The translations under genes were made by a program, and so were the position numbers. 64,000 bases of DNA from Chitinimonas viridis (lineage in GTDB: Bacteria > Pseudomonadota > Gammaproteobacteria > Burkholderiales > Chitinimonadaceae): contig NZ_JAUFPU010000018.1 of the NCBI RefSeq assembly GCF_030409555.1, forward strand, positions 197,937-261,936, given 5' to 3'. The notes below the pieces were generated by a model, which did not search any database, was not told where the DNA came from, and saw only the letters and a list, made by a program, of their open reading frames with translations. The first letter of the stretch is position 1, and the number at the start of each line of letters is the position of its first letter. Positions 16,531 through 26,046 of this stretch are shown here, one piece after another.

Positions 16531-18239
16531 TAGAGCCAGCCTTCGCCTTCAAGTTGGTCCAGCAGCGTCTTCAACTCATCGCGCCCCTGCTTGATCGTGG
16601 TCTCTTCCTGGCTCTCCAGCATGGATTGGAACCGCGCCGTCGCCTGCGCGATCCACTGCCGCTCCTCACCCAGCGCCTGCTGGAACATCCGGTCTGCCCG
16701 CGCCATCAGCTGCGCATTGGGCAGCAGTTCACGCGGGTGTATCTTCAGCTTGGCCAGGGCCGCCAGCTTTTCTTCTATCTCCGCCGGTGTCAGCACACCG
16801 GGATTCTCTTCGATGATCAGCCTGTGCTTCTCGCCCGTCTCGGCCACCGTCATCTCCGCTTCCAGCAAACCGTTGACGTCATAGGTAAACCGCACCGACA
16901 CACTGATCTGCCCCGCCGGCCGGGGCGGCACGGGTATGGTGATCTCGCCCAGGAAGATATTGTCCTTCACCAGCCGGCTCTCACCCTGGTAGACACTGAC
17001 ATGCAGCGCCATCTGGTTATCGACGATGGTGCTCACCACCTGCTCGCGCGAGATGGGCACCACCGAATTGCGCTCGATAATGGGCAGGTAAAAACCCGGC
17101 TGGAAGCGCCCGGTCGCAATCTGCTCGCTTACCTCGATACCCTGCGAATAGGGGCAGACATCGGTCATCACCACTTCATTGAGGGTCTCATCGCGCGCCT
17201 TCAGCCCGGCCATCACCGCCGCACCGCGCGCCACCACCTCGTCCGGGTTCAGGTTCATGGCCGGCATGCGGCCAAACAGCTTGGCCACCAACTTTCGTAC
17301 CGCCGGCATGCGGGTCGCCCCGCCAGCCAATACGATCTGATCCAGGTCTATGGCCTTCAGGCGGGCATCGCGCAAGGCCTTCTCAATCGGCTCGCGCAGC
17401 CGCTTCAGCAAAGGCTCGCACAGCTTGAGAAAGGCCTCCTCACCTATCGCCCAGCGCAGGTTCTGCTCCTGGTAGCGCAGCTCCATCGCCACCTCGGCCG
17501 TCCCGCTCAGGCCCCGCTTGGCCTGCTCGGCCTGCTTGCGTAGCGCCTGATAGACCACTGGGTCGGCCTCTTTGTCGGTCAGCCCGTGCTGCTTGCCCAC
17601 CGCCTCGATAAACCCGTCTATCAGCGCCTCGCTGAAATCCTCGCCGCCCAGGAAATTGTCCCCCGCGCTGGCGCGCACCTCCATCACCCCCTCAAACAAC
17701 TCAAGGATGGAGATATCGAATGTCCCACCACCCAGGTCAAACACCAGGAAGCGGCTTTCCGGCTCGTTCTGGTGCAGGCCATAGGCCAGCGCCGCCGCCG
17801 TCGGCTCGTTCACCAGCCGCTCCACCTTCAGCCCGGCCAGTTGCCCGGCTATCTTGGTGGCCTTGCGCTGGGCATCACTGAAATAGGCCGGCACGGTAAT
17901 CACCGCCTCGGTCACCGCCTCGCCCAGATAGCGCTCCGCATCAGCCTTGAGCGATTTCAGCACCAGCGCAGACAGCTCTTCCGGCCGGAACAGCTGGGTA
18001 CCCAGCCGCGTCTGCCGGTCAGAGCCCATATAGCGCTTGAACACTGCCGTCGTCAGCTGCGGATGGGTAATCAGTCGCTCACGCGCAGCCAGCCCCACCA
18101 ACACCGCACCACTGTCATCCAGCCCCACCACAGACGGTGTCAGGGCATGGCCCAGTGCATTGGGAATCATCTCCGCCTGGCCATCACGCCAGACCGCAAC
18201 AAGGCTATTGGTCGTACCCAGGTCGATACCGATAATCAT
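16530..18239 (-). CDS. hscC: HscC-type Hsp70 chaperone
   Basis: This 569-aa Hsp70 is shorter than DnaK (about 640) and resembles E. coli HscC (Hsc62) throughout. It has the ATPase motifs IGIDLGTTNSLVAVW, FDLGGGTFDIS and NEPTAAALAYG, SAGDNFLGGEDF, and a late DICPYS-like motif reading DVCPYSQGIEV. The substrate-binding part is present but the C-terminal lid is short. HscC chaperones have a few dedicated J-protein partners and are not general heat-shock proteins. Here two such partners follow on the same strand. Confidence 0.9.
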   Translation of the reverse strand: MIIGIDLGTTNSLVAVWRDGQAEMIPNALGHALTPSVVGLDDSGAVLVGLAARERLITHPQLTTAVFKRYMGSDRQTRLGTQLFRPEELSALVLKSLKADAERYLGEAVTEAVITVPAYFSDAQRKATKIAGQLAGLKVERLVNEPTAAALAYGLHQNEPESRFLVFDLGGGTFDISILELFEGVMEVRASAGDNFLGGEDFSEALIDGFIEAVGKQHGLTDKEADPVVYQALRKQAEQAKRGLSGTAEVAMELRYQEQNLRWAIGEEAFLKLCEPLLKRLREPIEKALRDARLKAIDLDQIVLAGGATRMPAVRKLVAKLFGRMPAMNLNPDEVVARGAAVMAGLKARDETLNEVVMTDVCPYSQGIEVSEQIATGRFQPGFYLPIIERNSVVPISREQVVSTIVDNQMALHVSVYQGESRLVKDNIFLGEITIPVPPRPAGQISVSVRFTYDVNGLLEAEMTVAETGEKHRLIIEENPGVLTPAEIEEKLAALAKLKIHPRELLPNAQLMARADRMFQQALGEERQWIAQATARFQSMLESQEETTIKQGRDELKTLLDQLEGEGWL

Positions 18240-18468
18240 GACTAATGCCGCTTATGGCCTACGCCAAAAAATAAAGCGTCTATTTTACGTCAGGGGGCAG
18301 CAATACGGCGCAGAGAAGTCATGCGCGCCGCACCTTGTTCGTATTTTCTGAATGAAATCTTTAAAAAGCTCCGCTATCCCTGCTTGGAACTCGGCGGAAT
18401 AATGCACATCAACAACGAAGCCGTTGATCAAATCCGATAACGGCCACGTACCGGGAAAGGCAGACAAC

Positions 18469-18993
18469 ATGATCATCAAATACACCCTACCCGCCCGCCT
18501 GCTGCACTGGCTGGTCGCGCTCGGCATCATCGCCGCCTTCGCCCTGGGGTTGACCACCGACAGCATGGAAGGCTTCAGCCTGCAAAAACTCAAGCTGATC
18601 AACTACCACAAGTGGCTGGGCATCACGGTGCTGGGGCTGGTGGCCATACGGCTGCTATGGCGCCTGAGCCACCGCCCGCCCGAGCTGCCAGCCCAGATGC
18701 AGCCATGGGAGAAACAGGTCGCCCACTACACCCATATGCTGCTCTATGTGCTGATGTTTGCCGTCCCCCTGGGTGGCTGGCTGTACTCCTCCGCCAAGGG
18801 CTTCCCGGTTGTATGGCTGGGCCTGGTTGAACTGCCCAACCTGATGGACAAGAACGAGGAACTCGCCGGCACCATCAAGTTCATGCACAAGATCGGCGCC
18901 TGGACCCTGGTACTACTGGCCGTGGCCCATGCCGCCGCTGCCCTCAAGCATCATTTCATCCAGAAGGATGATGTGCTGAAACGAATGCTGTAA
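18469..18993 (+). CDS. Cytochrome b561 (diheme, CybB-like)
   Basis: This 174-aa protein has four transmembrane helices and the heme-ligand histidines of bacterial cytochrome b561 (LLHWLVA near the N-terminus, NYHKWLG, THMLLYVLM, and AHAAAALKHHF near the end). It passes electrons in the inner membrane, with quinones or small periplasmic partners proposed. I chose the ATG at 18469 so the first helix begins directly after MIIKYTLPARLLHW. It is 52 bases upstream of a YceI gene; b561-YceI pairs are common and suggest a shared role with isoprenoid or quinone carriers. Confidence 0.87.
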   Translation: MIIKYTLPARLLHWLVALGIIAAFALGLTTDSMEGFSLQKLKLINYHKWLGITVLGLVAIRLLWRLSHRPPELPAQMQPWEKQVAHYTHMLLYVLMFAVPLGGWLYSSAKGFPVVWLGLVELPNLMDKNEELAGTIKFMHKIGAWTLVLLAVAHAAAALKHHFIQKDDVLKRML

Positions 18994-19045
18994 TTTCCAA
19001 TCGAATAGCGTCACTCAACACCGCCCCGCCTTATCAGGAGCCATC

Positions 19046-19594
19046 ATGCGTCGTACCGCCCTATTCCTGTCCCTGCTCGCCGCCGGCACCCTGGGCCAGG
19101 CCCAGGCCGCCCCGGCCGATCCCGCCAAGAGCTCGGTCAAGTTCGTATTCACCCAGATGAACGTCCCGGTAGAGGGCCAGTTCAAGAAATTTGCCGCCGA
19201 CATCGCCTTCGACACCGCCAAGCCCGATACCGGCAAGGTCAATATCGCCGTCGACCTGGCCGCCACCGATGCCGGCAGCAGCGATGCCAACCAAGCCGTG
19301 CAGATGAAGGAATGGTTCAACACCGGCAGCTACCCCAAAGCCACCTTCAGCGCCAGCCAGTTCAAGCCCCTGGGCGGCGGCAAGTTCAGCGCCACCGGCC
19401 AGTTCTCGGTCAAGGGCAAGACGGCCAACCTGACCGTCCCCTTCACCGTCAAGCCCGATGCCAAGGGCAGCTGGTACGAAGGCAGCTTCCCCCTCTCACG
19501 CCTGGCCTGGAAGATAGGCGAAGGCGAGTGGAGCGATGTCGGCGCCGTCGCCGACGCCGTTCAAGTCAAGTTCAAGCTGTATGTAGCAAAGTAG
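19046..19594 (+). CDS. YceI family periplasmic lipid-binding protein (first)
   Basis: The 182-aa protein has a signal peptide (cleaved after QAQA near residue 21) and the YceI lipocalin-like beta-barrel pattern: SSVKFVFTQMNVPVEGQF, an Asp/Thr-rich middle and LAWKIGEGEW near the end. YceI proteins bind polyisoprenoids or other amphiphiles in the periplasm. A good ribosome site (CAGGAG) precedes the ATG. It follows cytochrome b561 and is followed by a second, divergent YceI gene 76 bases on, so all three probably form one operon ending at the hairpin at 20295. Confidence 0.85.
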   Translation: MRRTALFLSLLAAGTLGQAQAAPADPAKSSVKFVFTQMNVPVEGQFKKFAADIAFDTAKPDTGKVNIAVDLAATDAGSSDANQAVQMKEWFNTGSYPKATFSASQFKPLGGGKFSATGQFSVKGKTANLTVPFTVKPDAKGSWYEGSFPLSRLAWKIGEGEWSDVGAVADAVQVKFKLYVAK

Positions 19595-19670
19595 AGATCG
19601 TTCGTGTGGGTAGCCAGCGGCTGGCCCCACCGTAAATGCCAGTTAAAACCCAAACCAAGGAGTTTCACCC

Positions 19671-20240
19671 ATGCAAACCAAGTTGACCGCCCTGCTCATC
19701 GCCACCGCCCTTTCCGCCACCGCCCTGGCCGCCCCTGAGAAGTTCGTGCTGGATACCACCCACACCTACCCCAGCTTCGAAGTCAATCACCTGGGCTTCT
19801 CCATCACCCGTGGCTTCTTCAAGGAAACCGAGGGCACCCTGGAGCTGGATCGTGCCGCCAAGACCGGCAAGCTCGAAGCCACCATCAAGGCCAGCTCCAT
19901 CGAAACCGGCCTGGGCAAGCGCGACGACCACCTGCGTGGCAAGGACTTCTTCAACGTAGCCGAATTCCCCACCGCCGTAGTCAAGGCCGACAAGTTCATC
20001 TTCGAAGGCGACAAGCCCGTCAAGGCCGAAGGCAACCTCACCATGCTGGGCGTGACCAAGCCCGTCACCCTCAACATCACCCCCATGAAGTGCGACATGC
20101 GCATGGGCAAGGATTTCGTCTGCGGCGCCGATGTCACCACCGTGATCAAGCGTAGCGACTGGGGCATGAAGGCCTACGTGCCCTTCGTAGGCGACGACGT
20201 GAAGATCACCGTCCAGGTCGAAGCCGAAAAGCAGAAGTAA
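19671..20240 (+). CDS. YceI family periplasmic lipid-binding protein (second)
   Basis: The 189-aa protein has a signal peptide ending ALAA (about residue 21). Its mature part starts with FVLDTTHTYPSFEVNHLGFS, the classical YceI opening that the upstream paralogue has lost, and continues with KRDDHLRGKDFFNV and GMKAYVPFVGDDV. It is closer to canonical E. coli YceI than its neighbour. The ribosome site is AAGGAG. It is the last gene of the b561-YceI-YceI set. Confidence 0.88.
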   Translation: MQTKLTALLIATALSATALAAPEKFVLDTTHTYPSFEVNHLGFSITRGFFKETEGTLELDRAAKTGKLEATIKASSIETGLGKRDDHLRGKDFFNVAEFPTAVVKADKFIFEGDKPVKAEGNLTMLGVTKPVTLNITPMKCDMRMGKDFVCGADVTTVIKRSDWGMKAYVPFVGDDVKITVQVEAEKQK

Positions 20241-20294
20241 GCAGGATAGCGGGCGCAGTGCAGGCGGAACGTTCGCCGAATGCCGCTGCGACCA

Positions 20295-20332
20295 AAAAAC
20301 CAAGGCGACGGTTATCCGTCGCCTTGGTTTTT
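20295..20332 (+). terminator. Strong Rho-independent terminator after the second yceI
   Basis: A 17-bp perfect stem (AAAAACCAAGGCGACGG with its complement) around a TTAT loop ends in a T-run on the plus strand. It starts 55 bases after the yceI stop. The A-run on the left arm means it could also stop minus-strand transcription. Confidence 0.9.
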
Positions 20333-20512
20333 GGGGCTTCGAAGAACCAGCCCCCAAACGTGGTCAATGCGCCTCGTGCTAACGGGCGCGCAGCGCAAAA
20401 TGCAAGACTTGACACCGCGCCTGATCCTTACTGGTCGCGCCCTTTTTTGGTAGCGAGGCAACGGTGCAAGCTTGCCTTACCCACAACTGTCTGCTGCGCG
20501 AGAAAGGCAGCA

Positions 20513-20566
20513 GGGTCTTGTTATTTGCACCCCAGGGCTGTTTGGTTAGTGCAAAATACAAGACCC
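20513..20566. repeat. Repeat A, palindromic element, copy 1
   Basis: About 54 bases run from GGGTCTTGTTATTTGCA to TGCAAAATACAAGACCC. The two ends are near-perfect inverted repeats around a GC-richer centre, so the element can fold into a hairpin. A second copy is at 22606-22659. It behaves like a short dispersed palindromic repeat. Confidence 0.65.
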
Positions 20567-20575
20567 CTTTATTCC

Positions 20576-20645
20576 CAAGTTGATCCATCCACGGCAGCAA
20601 CCGCTGAAAGCAATCTAACCAAACATTATTGAGACTTGACCCCAC
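20576..20645. repeat. Repeat B, 70-bp dispersed repeat, copy 1
   Basis: This segment (CAAGTTGATCCATCCACGGC onwards) aligns without gaps to 21841-21910, 61 of 70 bases identical, in the same orientation. The two copies flank the membrane-protein gene and the IS110 remnant. It encodes nothing recognisable and may be a piece of a lost mobile element. Confidence 0.65.
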
Positions 20646-20670
20646 GCCTGCTCTTCTGGCACCGAGACTT

Positions 20671-21066
20671 TCATCGCAGTTTATCCACTTCCTGCTCCTT
20701 TGACTGTGACACTTGATCGACAGAGGGCATGTTTATGGTTCCCCTTATCACCAAGTAGATAATCAGGATAGATGAAGCGATCAGCCATGGAGTGGCTAGG
20801 TGATTGTAAGCGGATAGCGCAAACCCAACGCCAAGAAATAGCCACGCAACGGCCAGAATACCAGCCAAAATCCGAGAGGCTCGGGCGAGTGGCAGCAAGG
20901 ACCAAGCGATCGCAAAAAGTATCACGACGCTAGCTATCTGTATGAGCTGAGCTCCCCCGCCGCCAAGCACGCCAAGAAACATGGCTAGAAAAGCCACCGC
21001 TACGCTGACAAAGAAAGCGCCGACGGCACGAAGGCATGTTTTGAGAATGGCGTAAAACAGGCTCAT
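20671..21066 (-). CDS. Small membrane protein of unknown function
   Basis: This encodes 131 aa with about four hydrophobic helices (roughly residues 12-35, 42-60, 64-85, 90-110) and a short charged cytoplasmic tail ending EVDKLR. No family is recognised. It lies alone in the variable segment, downstream of a zinc-ribbon gene relic (21063-21122) that overlaps its first codon, and beside an IS110 fragment. Base composition is lower in GC than the flanking core genes, suggesting acquired DNA. Confidence 0.55.
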   Translation of the reverse strand: MSLFYAILKTCLRAVGAFFVSVAVAFLAMFLGVLGGGGAQLIQIASVVILFAIAWSLLPLARASRILAGILAVAWLFLGVGFALSAYNHLATPWLIASSILIIYLVIRGTINMPSVDQVSQSKEQEVDKLR

Positions 21067-21122
21067 GGTCTGGATGATGCAGTAAAAGCATTCAAATCAC
21101 AATGGGGGCAACGATCACCATG
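21063..21122 (-). pseudogene. 3' relic of a zinc-ribbon membrane protein gene
   Basis: Positions 21093-21120 match 23165-23193 at about 28 of 31 bases. The shared frame encodes GDRCPHCDLNAF here and GDHCPHCDLDVI there, with mostly conservative changes. Only the last zinc knuckle and a short tail to a TGA at 21063-21065 survive. It is a fragment of a paralogue of the gene at 23144-23421. Confidence 0.5.
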
Positions 21123-21132
21123 CATCACGGGG

Positions 21133-21690
21133 TCAGATACCGTCTTGAATAGCAAGCCGCGTTTGTCTGTGATTCAAATCAAACGGCTTGCCCGATGTGA
21201 TCACCCCGTAGATCAGATGGGCCAGTTTGCGCATTACGGCCCCGATCACTGCCTTGGGGGCAAGGCCGGTCGTTGCCAACCGATCTGCGAAGGTTTTCAG
21301 GACGGGATTGTATCGTCGCGCCACCAGGCCCGGCATATACAAGGCCCTTCGCAGATCCTTGTGGCCGGTGCGGCTGATGATAGTCCGGCCCTTTACCGAG
21401 CTGCCAGATAACCGTTGTCTCGGTGTCAGGCCGATAAAGGCTGCCAGCGCCTTGGCATTGCTGAAGCGGCGCACATCACCGGCGTAGGCTAAGACCTTGG
21501 CTGCGGTAGTGTGGCTGACACCGGGAATGCTCCGCTGCAGATCCGCATCCTGCTTGAGGTTGGGATGGCGATCGATGTGATCGTCGATCTTGAGCGCCAA
21601 TGCTTCGATCTCACGCTTTAGCCAATCCAGATGGGACTGGACGGCCTGCATCAGGGCAAGTTGGCTGACCTTCCCCCACGCAGGTCTACC
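21133..21690 (-). pseudogene. IS110-family transposase, C-terminal remnant
   Basis: About 180 codons of the C-terminal transposase_20 domain of IS110-type elements remain (IPGVSHTTAAKVLAYAGDV, AFIGLTPRQRLSGSS, SRTGHKDLRRALYMPGLVA). The N-terminal DEDD nuclease domain is missing: an in-frame stop precedes the preserved part near 21700. The first ATG available is at 21651, but the matching frame runs to about 21690. No terminal repeats are recognisable. It should be inactive. Confidence 0.8.
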
Positions 21691-21840
21691 AGGGATTAGT
21701 TAGCAATTACTGCGGGCTATGCGCACCTTGGATCAGCGAGCGCCACGACAGGACAAGCGGCGCAATTCGCCGTACGCTTCGCGCGATCTCCGCTACCCAA
21801 CACGGCAGCCACTAGATTGCACTGTAGTCATGGTTGAGCC

Positions 21841-21910
21841 CAAGTTGATTCATCCACGGCAGCAGCCGCTGAAATCAATCTAACCGAACAGCATTGAGGC
21901 CTGACTCCAC
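21841..21910. repeat. Repeat B, 70-bp dispersed repeat, copy 2
   Basis: Gap-free match to 20576-20645 with 61 of 70 bases identical. It lies in the non-coding stretch 21691-21965 between the IS110 remnant and an unrecognised gene. The rest of that stretch shows nothing I can identify. Confidence 0.65.
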
Positions 21911-21965
21911 AATTTTATAATCCTTGAATAAATCTTACACCATGCAAGCCCAGCAATAAACTTCA

Positions 21966-22580
21966 TCACTTAAAATAATATGACACCCTCTCCTCTAGGC
22001 TGCCCTCATGCAGCTTTATTTGACATACCAACCCCATGAAAAACTCTAAAAGATATGCCACATTCTCATCCGGGGATTCTTTATACAGCGCACAAATAGC
22101 AGCACGAGCCCCTAGGCTCTCAACATCAAGAACATCCCCATCCGCCAACCGGGAGTCAATGAATTCCCAACAACGAACCCTTGCTGTCTCCAGCTCTTCC
22201 TCATTCCCCATCCTTTGGGTAACGACCTCTAATACCATCACCCCCTGGTCGGCAACCACGGGGAGTAAAGGCCGCAGCACCAACAGGTAACCCATCATTA
22301 AGTTTCTAGCGCACAGAAAAGTCTTGCTCAGGCCATGCACACTTTGGAAATCTTCCACATAGTTCGTCAGATCAAACGTCAATATGTCACTCCATACATA
22401 TCCCCACCACTTCGGTAGAACTCGACTATCGCCGTTTTCCTTTCCAAGTACATGCTGGCACACCTGCCCAAAGGCTTGACTACGGTCCGGCACCGGGCAC
22501 GGTGGCGTTCTCGCAAAACTAGCGGTAGCAGATACTGCTGGTTCAGGCGCACCTGCATTGATCCATGGGAGGTGTGCCAT
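21966..22580 (-). CDS. Hypothetical protein in low-GC segment
   Basis: Up to 204 aa. The part from about residue 45 onward (KENGDSRVLPKWWGYVWSDI..., ending LEERVSYYFK) looks like a real soluble acidic alpha-helical protein with AT-richer codons. The first ~40 residues are GC-richer and Pro/Ala-rich and may not be translated; the true start could be internal. No family is recognised. Size, acidity, low GC and neighbours of the same kind resemble immunity-protein genes from toxin loci, but no toxin is present. Confidence 0.5.
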   Translation of the reverse strand: MAHLPWINAGAPEPAVSATASFARTPPCPVPDRSQAFGQVCQHVLGKENGDSRVLPKWWGYVWSDILTFDLTNYVEDFQSVHGLSKTFLCARNLMMGYLLVLRPLLPVVADQGVMVLEVVTQRMGNEEELETARVRCWEFIDSRLADGDVLDVESLGARAAICALYKESPDENVAYLLEFFMGLVCQIKLHEGSLEERVSYYFK

Positions 22581-22605
22581 TGCTCAAAACTGCCTGCAAA
22601 TCACA

Positions 22606-22659
22606 GGGTCTTGTTATTTGCACTGCAAGGCTGTTTGAAATTTGCAAAATAAAGACTCC
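22606..22659. repeat. Repeat A, palindromic element, copy 2
   Basis: The sequence runs from GGGTCTTGTTATTTGCACTG to TTTGCAAAATAAAGACTCC and matches 20513-20566 at about 80 percent by eye, including both inverted arms. It sits in the 92-base gap between two unrecognised minus-strand genes and could act as a transcript-ending or stabilising hairpin for the gene at 22673. Confidence 0.6.
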
Positions 22660-22672
22660 TTGGTTTTCTTCC

Positions 22673-23116
22673 TCAGCCTTTACAGTTTATACGAAGTGAA
22701 GCAATAGCCCCTCTTAAATCATCACCTGACGCAACTGCATATACACCTTCATCATGCACATAAACCACCTTCTGATCATTAATCAAAAAGAAAAGGACAT
22801 CACCATTATTAAAAAGGCGTTCCGAACAGACCTCAACGTAGCCAGATACCATTGAAAGCAGCTTCTCGCCCGCAACCAAAAATGCCACCTCATTTATATA
22901 AGAGTACCAACTTACCACCAACACATTTCCGCTGGCTTCAATTCCAATTGACTTGAAAATATCCACATCATTGAAACCATGCAAACCCGGAACCGGGGAC
23001 CAATCCAGCGAGAAGAATTCCAAAGCCTTCTCCATCTCCCTGAACCCAACAGCGCCAGCACGGTAGTTCATTTCAACAATTGAAATAGCCTCCTGAAATG
23101 ATATTTTCTCCATCAA
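22673..23116 (-). CDS. Hypothetical protein, possible immunity-type
   Basis: This 147-aa soluble acidic protein starts MMEKISFQEAISIVEMNYRA and ends GAIASLRINCKG, with alternating beta-like segments in the second half. No signal peptide or membrane helix is visible. Codons are AT-richer than in flanking core genes. No family is recognised with confidence. The size and setting suit small immunity or stress proteins, but this is speculation. Confidence 0.55.
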   Translation of the reverse strand: MMEKISFQEAISIVEMNYRAGAVGFREMEKALEFFSLDWSPVPGLHGFNDVDIFKSIGIEASGNVLVVSWYSYINEVAFLVAGEKLLSMVSGYVEVCSERLFNNGDVLFFLINDQKVVYVHDEGVYAVASGDDLRGAIASLRINCKG

Positions 23117-23143
23117 TAAATATCTCGCATAAATTTTCCTTAT

Positions 23144-23421
23144 CTAGCCCTTAGGAATTACATCCAAATCACAATGGGGGCAATGATCGCCAATGTGTAT
23201 CGAATGAGCCCTGTAGCCCCTACTTGTTCGCCACATTGTGGACAAACAATTCTTTTCAAGTAGTAAAAAGTAGCAACATGCATTGCAAAAAACAGAACAA
23301 CTATTACAACCGGATGCACCACCTTGGTCACAACAAGCAATATCGTCATAACCACCAAGACAAACACTGGCACCCAAAGAGTAAGAAGATAATGCCGGTA
23401 AGGACTAATGCGCATTTCCAT
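23144..23421 (-). pseudogene. Frameshifted zinc-ribbon membrane protein
   Basis: The first frame (from the ATG at 23419-23421) encodes two or three membrane helices and then a zinc knuckle CPQCGEQVG. It continues as RYTLAIIAPIVIWM to a stop at 23158. The frame shifted by one base encodes GDHCPHCDLDVIPKG to a stop at 23144, which is the second CxxC knuckle a zinc ribbon needs. Adding one G to the GGGG run at 23217-23220 would join the halves. A relic paralogue at 21063-21122 preserves the CPHC frame, supporting that frame as the real one. A sequencing error is possible. Confidence 0.6.
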
Positions 23422-23947
23422 CCTCGAATAAAAACAATTATCTCACATAGTCTTACATGGGGTTTGAAACCAACCCTCTCAAACCCACCTTAAAGACATC
23501 ACTTAATTCGCGCGCAGCACGTAGGGCAATGGGATGGATCCTACCTACTGAAATGGCATCCAAGTGCCAAACTGGAAATCGTCAAACCACCCGTCACTCA
23601 GAAAGAAGGAGTGCACCACCACGCAGCTTAACTACCCAGCCACATCTTGCAAAATGTAATCATCGCGTCGATGCACACCTCGACAACCGTCGTTGCTCTA
23701 TCCGGATACAGGCGTGCATACCAGCGCAAGGGCTAGGCCACGAGCCGGCATTGTGTAGGGGAATATCTCACAAACCGCTTACACAACGTGCATCCTGCCT
23801 CAGACCTAAGGGCATTAGATCAAGGAATGCATCACTAGCCAAGCATTTCTGCCCCAGCAGTTGCGGTGGGGCTTGCCATCCCAATATCCCACTCCACATC
23901 AGCTGGGCACAGGCCGCCCGTAGCGGCTGCCGGCCAAACACCCCAAG
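23422..23947. other. Gene-free stretch downstream of cysA
   Basis: About 525 bases with no convincing gene on either strand; open frames lack starts, ribosome sites or family resemblance. A weak hairpin (CCCCA...TGGGG, about 23853-23872) lies 75 bases past the cysA stop and might end that transcript. Otherwise nothing is recognised. It forms the right edge of the variable segment. Confidence 0.5.
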
Positions 23948-24988
<1,041 letters not shown>

Positions 24989-25158
24989 TGCGAGTCACCT
25001 GTAAGAGCCTGCTACGGGTTTAAATCGTTGAAAACTGACGCCAATTCGCTGGCTGGCGCGCGCCGGCAAGGATGGGCGCATGGGCTTCATCCCACACCGC
25101 ACTCATCACAGGGGCAGGCACAGCGGCCTCATCAAGCCGCATGCCATGCGCCAGCGCG

Positions 25159-26037
25159 TCATGTTTCGTAAACAGCTGCGCGTTCCGCCGCCATCTGCCG
25201 CTCGGTCTGCCATTCCACCCAGGTCTTGGCCACCAGGGTCACCAGCGCCAGCAGGGCGAGGATGGAAGCGCAGGCAAACGAGGCCACAAAGTTGTACTCG
25301 TTGTAGAGTATCTCCACGTGCAGCGGGGTGGTGTTGGTCATGCCACGGATATGGCCGCTGACCACCGATACCGCGCCGAACTCGCCCATGGCCCGGGCAT
25401 TACAGAGGATCACGCCATACAGCAGGCCCCATTTGATATTGGGCAGGGTGATCTTCCAGAAGGTCTGCCAGCCACTGGCACCCAGCACCATGGCCGCCTG
25501 CTCTTCTTCAGTACCTTGTGCCTCCATCAGGGGGATCAGCTCACGGGCGATAAAGGGGAACGTCACAAACATGGTGGCAAGCACGATGCCGGGCACGGCA
25601 AAGATGATCTTGATATCGTGCGCTTGCAGCCAAGGGCCCAGCCAGCCTTGAGCACCGAAGATCAGCACATAGATCAGGCCCGCCACCACCGGGCTGACCG
25701 AGAACGGCAGGTCTATCAGGGTGATCAGCAGGCTCTTGCCCTTGAAATCGAACTTGGCGATGGCCCAGGCTGCCGCCACCCCGAATACCAGGTTGATCGG
25801 CACCGAGATCAGCGTCACCGTCAGCGTCAGCTGCAGGGCCGATAGCGCATCGGGTTCCTTCAGCGCCTCCCAGTACAGCGCCCAGCCCTTGCGCAGGGCT
25901 TCGGCAAAAATGGACACCAGCGGCAGTACCAGGAAGAAACCAAGGAACAGCAGCGCGCCCGTCAGCAGCAGCCAACACACCCATACGGCCTCCTGCGTGG
26001 CGGCCGAACGGACGGCGGTAGTGGAAACAGCCTGCAT
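25159..26037 (-). CDS. cysW: Sulfate ABC transporter permease CysW
   Basis: This 292-aa inner-membrane permease has about six transmembrane helices and the ABC-permease EAA-type loop ([20 protein letters not shown]), which contacts CysA. The sequence follows CysW rather than CysT (NYEFN-like [17 protein letters not shown] near the end). It lies 9 bases after cysT. It forms the heterodimeric channel with CysT for sulfate and thiosulfate. Confidence 0.92.
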   Translation of the reverse strand: MQAVSTTAVRSAATQEAVWVCWLLLTGALLFLGFFLVLPLVSIFAEALRKGWALYWEALKEPDALSALQLTLTVTLISVPINLVFGVAAAWAIAKFDFKGKSLLITLIDLPFSVSPVVAGLIYVLIFGAQGWLGPWLQAHDIKIIFAVPGIVLATMFVTFPFIARELIPLMEAQGTEEEQAAMVLGASGWQTFWKITLPNIKWGLLYGVILCNARAMGEFGAVSVVSGHIRGMTNTTPLHVEILYNEYNFVASFACASILALLALVTLVAKTWVEWQTERQMAAERAAVYET

Positions 26038-26046
26038 GTCGGCTCC

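Larger units (their letters stand above)
20333..20670. other. Gene-free stretch with two repeat elements
   Basis: There is no credible gene. It contains repeat A (20513-20566) immediately followed by repeat B (20576-20645). Both recur 1.3-2 kb downstream, at 22606 and 21841, around an IS110 remnant. A shorter fragment resembling one arm of repeat A (GCAAGACTTGACACC) lies near 20401. This marks the left edge of the variable segment. Confidence 0.6.

Noticed and set aside
15900-17543. 547-codon plus-strand frame over hscC and the large J-protein gene
   Set aside because: It is Pro/Ala/Arg/His-rich and antisense to coding sequence with clear Hsp70 motifs.
23158-23220. Tail RYTLAIIAPIVIWM as a third membrane helix of the zinc-ribbon protein
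   Set aside because: The relic paralogue conserves the other frame (CPHC knuckle) and has a stop in this one, so the hydrophobic tail is probably a frameshift artefact.
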